From Egerieimonas sp900552095 (lineage in GTDB: Bacteria > Bacillota > Clostridia > Lachnospirales > Lachnospiraceae), in NCBI GenBank assembly GCA_902469965.1, contig CABREP010000063.1:1-11165 (forward strand): a stretch of DNA of 11,165 bases. Direction: 5' to 3'. How positions within the stretch are numbered: position 1 is the first letter of the stretch; each line of letters opens with the position of its first letter. Under the pieces are notes generated by a model, which was not told the DNA's origin, searched no databases, and worked only from the letters and a program-made list of their open reading frames with translations. Positions 1 to 5,816 of the stretch are shown here, piece after piece. Both the position numbers and the translations under genes were made by a program.

Positions 1-645
1 TCCCATGTGACGCTTTCTTCCGGCTTTACCAATATTGATCAGGGAGTGCTCTCCGTTTCCTACCACACCGATGGTTGCGCGGCAAATGATGGGTACCATT
101 CTCATCTCGCCGGAGGGAAGACGTAAGGTAGCGTACTTTCCTTCCTTAGCCATCAGCTGTGCGCCGTTACCAGCGGAACGAACCAGCTGTCCGCCTCTTC
201 CGGGATACAGCTCGATGTTGTGGATCATGGTACCTACGGGAATCTGTGCCAGAGGCAGGCAGTTTCCGGGACGAACCTCAGCATTCTCACCGCTCATCAG
301 CTTCATTCCCACTTTCAGTCCTTCCGGAGCCAGGATGTAGGCTTTCTCACCGTCTGCGTAGCAGATCAGCGCGATGTTTGCGGTTCTGTTCGGATCGTAT
401 TCAATGGCAGTTACAGTTGCCGGAATATCATCTTTTCTTCTCTTGAAGTCGATGATTCTGTATTTTCTTCTGCTTCCACCTCCACGGTGTCTCACAGTAA
501 TTTTACCCTGATTGTTGCGTCCTGCATTCTTCTTCAGAGACACTACCAGAGATTTCTCCGGTGTGGACTTGGTGATCTCGCTGAAATCGGAACCAGTCAT
601 ATGTCTTCTGGAAGGTGTATATGCACTGTATGTCTTAATACCCAT
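1..645 (-). CDS. rplB: 50S ribosomal protein L2 (uL2), 3' end cut by window edge
   Basis: L2 is a primary 23S rRNA-binding protein needed for subunit association and for the peptidyl transferase centre. The ATG at 645-643 opens a frame that stays open to base 1, giving 215 of the roughly 275 residues usual for L2. The translation begins MGIKTYSAYTPSRRHMTGSD and contains the conserved RHRGGGSRRKYRIIDFKR segment, then IEYDPNRTANIALICYADGEK and the PGRGGQL and RSAGNGAQ region. The C-terminal part with the functional histidine (His229 in E. coli numbering) lies outside the window. AAGGAG at 659-654 is 8 nt before the start. The 75-nt gap to rplW contains a small AATTG/CAATT hairpin (62-75 of the 600s) just upstream of this ribosome binding site. 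Fourth downstream gene after rpsJ in the canonical S10 operon order. Confidence 0.97.
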   Translation of the reverse strand, partial: MGIKTYSAYTPSRRHMTGSDFSEITKSTPEKSLVVSLKKNAGRNNQGKITVRHRGGGSRRKYRIIDFKRRKDDIPATVTAIEYDPNRTANIALICYADGEKAYILAPEGLKVGMKLMSGENAEVRPGNCLPLAQIPVGTMIHNIELYPGRGGQLVRSAGNGAQLMAKEGKYATLRLPSGEMRMVPIICRATIGVVGNGEHSLINIGKAGRKRHMG

Positions 646-720
646 TACAGTTTCTCCTTTCAATTGAAGTCAATTTGTTGTCGTGCTTTTCTTGCACATA
701 GGTTACAGCGAAACCGGATC

Positions 721-1020
721 TTACAGTCCCTCGAAGATCTCGATGTCTTTGCTGTTCTCAGTCAGAGTTACAATAGCCTTTTTGGTTTTGGCGGTCTTTC
801 CAACTGTCATTCCACGGCGTTTTTTCTTGCCGTCCATGTTCATGGTGTTTACGCTCTTTACTTCTGTTCCCTCGAACATCTTCTCAACAGCGTCTTTGAT
901 CATGGTCTTGTTTGCTTCGGGATGAACCAGGAAGGTGTACTTCTTCTCACCCATAGCGTTCATACTTTTCTCGGTCACTACCGGTTTCAGGATTACATCA
1001 TAATATTGAACGTTAGCCAT
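721..1020 (-). CDS. rplW: 50S ribosomal protein L23 (uL23)
   Basis: L23 binds 23S rRNA domain III at the polypeptide exit site and is a docking point for trigger factor and the signal recognition particle. The 99-residue length is normal. KPVVTEKS (residues 12-19), the YTF stretch (28-30), the P-x-x-NK segment (34-38) and the basic loop GKKKRRGMTVGKTAKTKKA (64-82) are typical of bacterial L23. The ATG shares one base with the rplD stop (TAATG), so translation is probably coupled. GAGGAGG at 1037-1031 lies inside the end of rplD, 10 nt before the start. Confidence 0.97.
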   Translation of the reverse strand: MANVQYYDVILKPVVTEKSMNAMGEKKYTFLVHPEANKTMIKDAVEKMFEGTEVKSVNTMNMDGKKKRRGMTVGKTAKTKKAIVTLTENSKDIEIFEGL

Positions 1021-1640
1021 TATGCGTATACCTCCTCGATTGCAGCCACGCTGTCCTTGGTCAGGATCAGAGTGTTGTATTTCAGAACGTCATATACGTT
1101 GATGGTGTTGGTCAGCGCAGTCACAACGTTCGGAATATTTCTTGTGGACAGTACTACATTCTCATCTTTGTCTTTCAGAACAACCAGCGCCTTGTTTACT
1201 TTCAGAGCATCCAGAACTTTCTGCATGTCTTTGGTCTTGGGAGCATCCAGTTTCAGCTCGTCCAGAACGATCAGTTTGTTCTCCTGTACTCTGGAAGTCA
1301 GAGCAGACTTCAGAGCCAGTCTTCTTTCTTTCTTGTTCAGCTTAATCTCATAGCTTCTCGGAGTGGGAGCAAATACAACTCCTCCGCCGGTCCACTGGGG
1401 AGCTCTGGTTGAACCCTGTCTTGCATGACCGGTTCCCTTCTGTCTCCAGGGCTTTCTTCCGCCGCCGCTTACTTCAGAACGGGTTTTTGCTTTCTGAGTA
1501 CCCTGACGGTTATTTGCAAGCTGGCGTACGACTGCCAGGTGTACCAGGTGATCATTTACCTCAACACCGAACACAGCATCGTTTAATTCCATAGTGCCAA
1601 CTTCTTTGCCTTCCATATTATAAACAGATACGTTTGCCAT
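1020..1640 (-). CDS. rplD: 50S ribosomal protein L4 (uL4)
   Basis: L4 binds 23S rRNA and sends a long loop into the peptide exit tunnel. In gammaproteobacteria it also represses its own S10 operon; that is not established for Clostridia. The protein is 206 residues, a normal length. The tunnel-loop region is clear: SGGGRKPW at 58-65, then RQKGTGHARQGSTRAPQW (66-83) and TGGGVVFAPTPR (84-95). Substitutions around KPWRQKGTG in other species affect macrolide sensitivity; the motif here is intact. It is followed by LNKKERRLALKSAL, also typical. AAAGGAGG ends 9 nt before the ATG. The gene sits 28 nt after rplC and overlaps rplW by one base. Confidence 0.97.
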   Translation of the reverse strand: MANVSVYNMEGKEVGTMELNDAVFGVEVNDHLVHLAVVRQLANNRQGTQKAKTRSEVSGGGRKPWRQKGTGHARQGSTRAPQWTGGGVVFAPTPRSYEIKLNKKERRLALKSALTSRVQENKLIVLDELKLDAPKTKDMQKVLDALKVNKALVVLKDKDENVVLSTRNIPNVVTALTNTINVYDVLKYNTLILTKDSVAAIEEVYA

Positions 1641-1668
1641 CTGTGTAGTCCTCCTTTCTCATAAAAGC

Positions 1669-2304
1669 TTATTTACCAGCTTTTACCGTTTCCTTGATTG
1701 TTACCAGAGACTTCTTCGGTCCCGGTACAGCACCCTTAACCAGGATCAGGCTGTTGTCCAGATCAACGCGTACGATCTCAAGATTCTGTACGGTTACTTT
1801 CTTGTGTCCCATATGTCCGGGCATTTTCTTTCCTTTAAATACCTTGCTGGGATCAGAAGCCGCACCGTTGGAACCTGCGTGACGGTGATATTTGGAACCG
1901 TGAGCCATGGGTCCTCTGGACTGTCCGTGACGTTTGATTGCGCCCTGGAATCCTTTTCCCTTGGAAACTGCGGATACATCGATCTTATCGCCTGCTGCGA
2001 ATACGTCAGCTTTGATCTCCTGACCTAATTCGTAGTTCTCAGCATCTTCCAGTCTGAACTCGCGCAGATATCTCTTATAGGAAACGCCTGCTTTGTCAAA
2101 CTGTCCTTTCAGAGGTTTGTTCACCAGTTTTTCTCTCTTGTCAACATAACCTACCTGCACTGCACTGTAACCGTCGTTCTCAACAGTCTTTACCTGAGTT
2201 ACTACGCAGGGACCTGCCTGAAGAACAGTTACGGGAGTTAAAACTCCGTCTTCATTGAAGATTTGAGTCATTCCGACTTTCGTAGCTAAGATTGCTTTCT
2301 TCAT
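1669..2304 (-). CDS. rplC: 50S ribosomal protein L3 (uL3)
   Basis: L3 is an assembly-initiating 23S rRNA-binding protein whose central extension approaches the peptidyl transferase centre. The protein is 211 residues, normal for the family. It starts MKKAILATKVGMTQIFNEDG, the standard L3 N-terminus. The central extension is visible as SKGKGFQGAIKRHG, then the His/Gly-rich SRGPMAHGSKYHRHAGSNG stretch and KVFKGKKMPGHMG. AAGGAGG at 2318-2312 is 7 nt before the ATG. The 68-nt gap from rpsJ holds two abutting hairpins just upstream of the ribosome binding site. Confidence 0.97.
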   Translation of the reverse strand: MKKAILATKVGMTQIFNEDGVLTPVTVLQAGPCVVTQVKTVENDGYSAVQVGYVDKREKLVNKPLKGQFDKAGVSYKRYLREFRLEDAENYELGQEIKADVFAAGDKIDVSAVSKGKGFQGAIKRHGQSRGPMAHGSKYHRHAGSNGAASDPSKVFKGKKMPGHMGHKKVTVQNLEIVRVDLDNSLILVKGAVPGPKKSLVTIKETVKAGK

Positions 2305-2328
2305 ATTTTTTCCTCCTTATCTACAGCG

Positions 2329-2360
2329 GAACGCATTTGCGTTCATCCTAAATATAGGAT
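2329..2360 (-). other. Two abutting mRNA hairpins in the rpsJ-rplC spacer
   Basis: Read on the minus strand, ATCCT-(6 nt)-AGGAT (2360-2345) is followed with no gap by GAACGC-AAAT-GCGTTC (2344-2329). Both stems are perfect, 5 and 6 bp. There is no U-run after the second hairpin, so this is not an intrinsic terminator. The second hairpin ends about 10 nt before the rplC Shine-Dalgarno sequence. It may affect mRNA stability, processing or rplC translation; that role is inference. Confidence 0.5.
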
Positions 2361-2372
2361 ACTTACTGTCTT

Positions 2373-2690
2373 TTATTTGTTTTTCATTTTGATGTCGATA
2401 TACACACCTGCCGGCATCTCCAGGCGGGACAGAGCGTCCACAGTCTTCTGGGTGGGGGTGATGATATCGATCAGTCTTTTATGAGTTCTCTGCTCAAACT
2501 GCTCTCTGGAGTCTTTGTACTTGTGTACTGCTCTCAGAATGGTAACTACCTCTTTTTTGGTAGGAAGGGGAACCGGTCCGCTCACCACAGATCCGTTCTT
2601 CTTTACAGTTTCAATAATTTTGCTTGCAGATGCATCAACCAGCTGATGATCATAAGCCTTCAGTGTGATTCTCATTACTTGACTTGCCAT
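2373..2690 (-). CDS. rpsJ: 30S ribosomal protein S10 (uS10)
   Basis: S10 is a 30S head protein and, as NusE, a partner of NusB in transcription antitermination complexes. The protein is 105 residues, close to the usual 102-105. Conserved features are the N-terminal MRITLKAYDHQLVD (6-19), GPVPLPTKKE (38-47) and KDSREQFEQRTHKRLIDI (59-76), followed by the PAGV motif near the C-terminus. The start at 2690 gives the familiar MASQVM N-terminus. Its Shine-Dalgarno AAGGAGG (2708-2702) is 11 nt from the ATG, longer than for the downstream genes, and lies in the loop of a potential hairpin. First gene of the S10 operon here. Confidence 0.97.
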   Translation of the reverse strand: MASQVMRITLKAYDHQLVDASASKIIETVKKNGSVVSGPVPLPTKKEVVTILRAVHKYKDSREQFEQRTHKRLIDIITPTQKTVDALSRLEMPAGVYIDIKMKNK

Positions 2691-2979
2691 AAAAAAAGTC
2701 GCCTCCTTTTCGCACTTTTACGAGTACGACAAGCGGTGACTGTACACATTCCCGTGTGTGTCCTTATTTTTCCAGAACCTCACACGTCGTTTCCATTTTT
2801 CGCAGCCGCGCACACGAATCCACATTCTCATGTGTTTCCATCTGCCTCCCGACTGACCTATGGACATGTTCAATTGGTACAGTGACTTGTCGCCAGTTTT
2901 CTAACTTGACATTCGCTCCACGGAAAACCTGCTATATAAAAAGCAGCAACCTCGCGCTTCATTGCTATCATGTCACAAC
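2691..2979 (-). promoter_or_regulatory. Long structured 5' leader of the S10 operon
   Basis: This 390-bp stretch between the helicase gene and rpsJ (2691-3080) has no convincing gene. From the predicted start near 2979 the leader is about 290 nt. On the minus strand two 7-bp perfect helices stack across a small internal loop: CGACAAG (2892-2886) with CTTGTCG (2733-2727), and ACTGTAC (2883-2877) with GTACAGT (2745-2739). They enclose about 130 nt. Inside are a CACAT-GAGA-ATGTG hairpin with a GNRA-type loop (2834-2821), a TGTCC/GGACA pairing, and two CGTGTG copies that compete for one CACACG. Upstream, CTGCT/AGCAG (about 2950-2933) forms another stem. Such a closed multibranch architecture is common in autoregulatory ribosomal leaders. 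Which protein would bind it is unknown from sequence alone. Confidence 0.6.
2694..2719 (-). promoter_or_regulatory. Hairpin that places the rpsJ Shine-Dalgarno in its loop
   Basis: On the minus strand AAAAGT (2719-2714) can pair with ACTTTT (2699-2694), a perfect but A/U-rich 6-bp stem. The 14-nt loop contains the whole AAGGAGG at 2708-2702. The pairing also brings the unusually distant ribosome binding site closer to the start codon. It could restrict or tune rpsJ initiation. The stem is weak, so this is only a candidate. Confidence 0.35.
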
Positions 2980-2985
2980 GTGTAT

Positions 2986-3014
2986 ACTATAACAAAAACT
3001 TCCACTTTTGGCAA
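2986..3014 (-). promoter_or_regulatory. Sigma-A type promoter of the S10 operon
   Basis: On the minus strand TTGCCA (3014-3009, one mismatch to TTGACA) is separated by exactly 17 nt from TATAGT (2991-2986, one mismatch to TATAAT). The predicted transcription start is near 2979. It is the only well-formed promoter seen between the helicase gene and rpsJ, and it lies upstream of the structured leader. Confidence 0.7.
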
Positions 3015-3022
3015 GACCAAAA
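3006..3022. repeat. Small palindrome overlapping the S10 -35 box
   Basis: TTTTGG (3006-3011), a 5-nt spacer and CCAAAA (3017-3022) form an inverted repeat that includes the -35 element. It could be an operator half-site pair, or a weak hairpin at the end of the helicase transcript (on the minus strand a TTTTT run follows after about 7 nt). Neither reading is strong. No better terminator for the helicase gene was found between 3023 and 3080. Confidence 0.3.
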
Positions 3023-3080
3023 ATTGTATTTTTTTTCATACATGCAAAAATCTGACAGCGCAAGGTTCCTGCTTCTCTTT

Positions 3081-5753
3081 TTACTCAAATTCATTTTTCA
3101 CTTTCTTTTTCTGATTAAGCACCCGGTCATTCTTATTTACAAAAGAGCGGGTCCGTGCCTTCAAAAGCAGCCGCCTCCCTTCCGGTGTCCTGGTATAGAC
3201 CGCTTCATAAGGTCCCAGAAAACGCTTCATGCAGTCCGCAAAGATAAGGGCATCTTCTTTCTTTTTCCCGAAGATCTCCGGCACAGCATAATATTCACTG
3301 CTTCTCCTCTTTCCCCCGAAAAGAGCAAGGACGTAGCGTGGATTATCAATGACACCCCAGAATTCTTCCGCACACCGAGCGAAAAGTGTCTTATCCCGGG
3401 TTGTACCCCCTTTTAAATAGGTAAAAGCCAGTACTCCCGCATGCTCTGCCACCGCATGACAGTGAAGCGGTTCTTCTATATGACCAGCCCTGATCAGAGC
3501 GTCCAGAATCCCCTCCACCGCCTTCTTCATGCGTTTCTGCGGAGTCCACATACTGAAAATCCGACAGCCGTACCTGACAATTCCCACCAGGGACAGCAGA
3601 AAAAGAACTGCCATCAGCAATGCCCCCGGAGAACCTCCCCGCATCTTTTCCCGCAGAGAAATTCTTATGCACGTGCAGAGAAAGGCGGTTATCCAGGAGA
3701 TCGCCTCCCAGACCACTGCGTTAATAAAAAGATACCCGGGATCCTCACTCCCTTCCCGATCCATCTCCACCACTTCTTCGACTCCCATCTGATCGGTGAT
3801 CACCTTCAGCGACCGCTTCCAGGATTCCCGGAGCTTTTCCCTGTCCTTCGCCCGCTGCAGCATCTTTTCATTACATTTTTCAATGGATCCCCTGGTATTC
3901 AGTCTGGAGTCAATGGCAAGCCGTTCAATCCCGCTCTCGATCACATCTTCTTTGCAGGAAATCCCAAGAAAAGCTTCAAAACGCCGGGCAAGCGTCTCAT
4001 AATCCCCGGCCAGTCCGCCCTCCTCCCCGTATTTCACAGGAAGAATACAAGCCAGATGCCATATATTGCTGGTCTTTTCCGGATCGAATCTGCTCACCCG
4101 GATCGCCCGTCCTCTCATCTGGTTGCTCAGCATAAAAGAACCCACATAAGTTGCCAGAATAAGAGAATTGATACAGGGAGAATCCCATCCTTCTCCCAGA
4201 AGCGATTTCGTACCGATCAGTACATGAATCCGCCCCCGCTCAAACAGTTCTGTGACTGCCGAAACCGTATGCTGGCCTTTCCCGCGCACGGTGACCTTCC
4301 CATAGCCGGTGTCTCCCAGAGGATCCATGGAACAGGTACATCCCTGCAGACAGGAAAGTCCTTCCAGCTCTTCCTCTACATCCAGAGGAAGAATCACCAC
4401 ACTTCCGCTTAAGACTCCCAGCCGCAGCCCATGGATCTCTTCCCGGCGGATGTTTTCAAAAATCGGAACGGCGCCGATCTCATGAATCTTCTTCTCTGGA
4501 TGGCCGACGGCACTTATCATTTCTTTTTTAATAAAGTCGCAGAGCACAAGAAGACGCAGCCTCTCCCCCATGCTCTCCCGTTCCGCCCGAATGATCGCGT
4601 TGATACTGTTTAATTTTCCGCGGCTTGCGGTGAGCACCCGGCTGACTTCCTCGTTTTTTGTGAGAACAACCTTATTGCGCCGGATGCATCCCGCAGCCTT
4701 CAGCCGCCCGATCAGCTGTTCCCGATAAACTGCGTCGCTGGGGTAGGCCTCTGCATCTTCGTAAAGAAAGCCCTGCAGAAGCGCTTCCATCCATGATGCG
4801 GAAAGCTTCGGAAATTTCCCTTTTGTTCCGGTCAGTTCCGTGAGATAGGGAGAAAAGGGAATCTTATTCTCATGGAGGAAAATGAGAATGGAAGAAAAAT
4901 ATTTCGGATGATCCAGGAATTTTTCCCTGTATTCCTCCGGGGAGAGAATCCCCCGGTGTGATGCCACCATGCGGATAAACTCCGGATCTGATTTCAGCTG
5001 TTCCACCAATTCCTGCGCCGCACCTGTAAAATCCTGCACGGCCTGCTCTTCCTCCCGGGAAGGCCAGTTAAAATAGACATAGTCCTGGTGAGGACAGAGA
5101 CTTCCTTCCCTCACCAGCTCAGGGGTAAAGATCTCCTCATCAATAGGGCCGCACAGATCGGTATACCGTTTCCATTCCGCCGGTGTGCTGTCATAGGGAG
5201 GCGTAGCAGTGAGGGCAATCAGCGTAAGCCCTGGAATATGTTTCAGAAATTCTTCCAGCGCTTTCCACCACTCGCTTCTCAGGTGATGAGCCTCATCCAG
5301 ACACACGGTCCGTATCCCGCTCTCCTGAAGAAAAGCCTGCAGATCGAAATCTGTATAATCAATTTCTTCCCTCTCTTCTCCTTCCTCCTCTCCCCCAATT
5401 CCTTTTTCCCTCTTCATACAACTGTAAAGCGCCTGATAGGTGATCGCCATCACAGGCCTTATCTTTTTCACACTGTTGGAGAACCAGTCTCTCCCGTCCT
5501 TTCCCTCCGCCAGAAACCCTTCCTCCATCCGCGAAATCCACTGCTGACGGATTGTGATACTGGGCGATAAGATCAGACAGGGCGCTCCCTGTCTCCGGAT
5601 CAGCTCAATTCCCAGCGTAGTCTTGCCGGATCCCGGGGCCGCTACAATATGTATCTTCCCATCCTCCAGATAGCGGTCCGCCCGATCCAGAATCCGCTTC
5701 TGGTACGTCCGCCAGTTTCCCTTAAATTCCAATACACCCTCATACATGTTCAT
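3081..5753 (-). CDS. DEAH-box SF2 helicase/translocase with two predicted transmembrane segments
   Basis: Probable nucleic-acid-dependent ATPase of helicase superfamily 2; the true substrate is unknown. The start is ATG 5753, because AAGGAG at 5767-5762 lies 8 nt upstream; an in-frame TTG at 5774 lacks this support. The 890-residue product has Walker A PGSGKT (40-45), Walker B DEAH (153-156), motif III TAT (182-184), a motif V-like GTKSLLGEGWDSP (514-526) and motif VI QMRGRAIR (545-552), so both RecA-like lobes look intact. A 300-residue insert between the lobes includes a helical region (about 230-440). Two hydrophobic stretches (about 676-698 and 708-728) follow the helicase core and are separated by a short basic loop, suggesting a membrane hairpin. 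A C-terminal domain of about 160 residues ends in a basic tail. Resembles COG1061-type (SSL2/UvsW-like) proteins in its core; membrane anchoring is unusual. The gene follows the pseudo-signal-peptidase gene after 63 nt. Confidence 0.85.
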   Translation of the reverse strand: MNMYEGVLEFKGNWRTYQKRILDRADRYLEDGKIHIVAAPGSGKTTLGIELIRRQGAPCLILSPSITIRQQWISRMEEGFLAEGKDGRDWFSNSVKKIRPVMAITYQALYSCMKREKGIGGEEEGEEREEIDYTDFDLQAFLQESGIRTVCLDEAHHLRSEWWKALEEFLKHIPGLTLIALTATPPYDSTPAEWKRYTDLCGPIDEEIFTPELVREGSLCPHQDYVYFNWPSREEEQAVQDFTGAAQELVEQLKSDPEFIRMVASHRGILSPEEYREKFLDHPKYFSSILIFLHENKIPFSPYLTELTGTKGKFPKLSASWMEALLQGFLYEDAEAYPSDAVYREQLIGRLKAAGCIRRNKVVLTKNEEVSRVLTASRGKLNSINAIIRAERESMGERLRLLVLCDFIKKEMISAVGHPEKKIHEIGAVPIFENIRREEIHGLRLGVLSGSVVILPLDVEEELEGLSCLQGCTCSMDPLGDTGYGKVTVRGKGQHTVSAVTELFERGRIHVLIGTKSLLGEGWDSPCINSLILATYVGSFMLSNQMRGRAIRVSRFDPEKTSNIWHLACILPVKYGEEGGLAGDYETLARRFEAFLGISCKEDVIESGIERLAIDSRLNTRGSIEKCNEKMLQRAKDREKLRESWKRSLKVITDQMGVEEVVEMDREGSEDPGYLFINAVVWEAISWITAFLCTCIRISLREKMRGGSPGALLMAVLFLLSLVGIVRYGCRIFSMWTPQKRMKKAVEGILDALIRAGHIEEPLHCHAVAEHAGVLAFTYLKGGTTRDKTLFARCAEEFWGVIDNPRYVLALFGGKRRSSEYYAVPEIFGKKKEDALIFADCMKRFLGPYEAVYTRTPEGRRLLLKARTRSFVNKNDRVLNQKKKVKNEFE

Positions 5754-5772
5754 GGACGCAGCTCCTTCTTCC

Positions 5773-5810
5773 AAAAGGACCCCGCACAGAACTTCTGTAC
5801 AGGGTCCTTT
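5773..5810 (-). terminator. Terminator-like hairpin between the membrane protein and helicase genes
   Basis: On the minus strand AAAGGACCC (5810-5802) pairs perfectly with GGGTCCTTT (5782-5774), with an inner ACAGA/TCTGT stem and a 3-nt loop. Only four U residues follow (5776-5773) before GG, so termination in the gene direction should be partial. On the opposite strand the hairpin is followed by a long T-rich run (5808-5825), which would make a good terminator for antisense transcripts. The helicase Shine-Dalgarno begins 6 nt downstream. The hairpin may attenuate helicase expression relative to the upstream gene. Confidence 0.6.
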
Positions 5811-5816
5811 CTTTTT

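Noticed and set aside
220..1353. 377-codon plus-strand open frame opposite rplB, rplW and rplD
   Set aside because: Shadow of three unmistakable ribosomal protein genes; Ser/Phe/Leu-rich translation with no family resemblance.
2764..2841. 25-codon reading frame in the S10 leader (minus strand) preceded by GGGAGG
   Set aside because: The GGGAGG is only 3 nt from the ATG, too close for good initiation, and the composition is not protein-like. It stays possible as a regulatory upstream frame but is unsupported.
2870..2971. 33-codon reading frame in the S10 leader (minus strand) starting about 8 nt after the predicted transcription start
   Set aside because: No Shine-Dalgarno sequence, and it runs through the arms of the predicted leader helix; length is within chance expectation.
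3040..3080. Possible terminator after the helicase gene (GCAGG/CTTGC hairpin followed by TTTTT)
   Set aside because: Only 5 bp including a G-U pair, with an 8-nt gap before the T-run; too weak to call.
3441..4412. 323-codon plus-strand open frame opposite the helicase gene
   Set aside because: No ribosome binding site, His/Pro-rich low-quality translation, and the opposite strand encodes clear helicase motifs.
5754..5774. TTG start for the helicase at 5774
   Set aside because: It falls inside the hairpin and upstream of the AAGGAG that fits the ATG at 5753.
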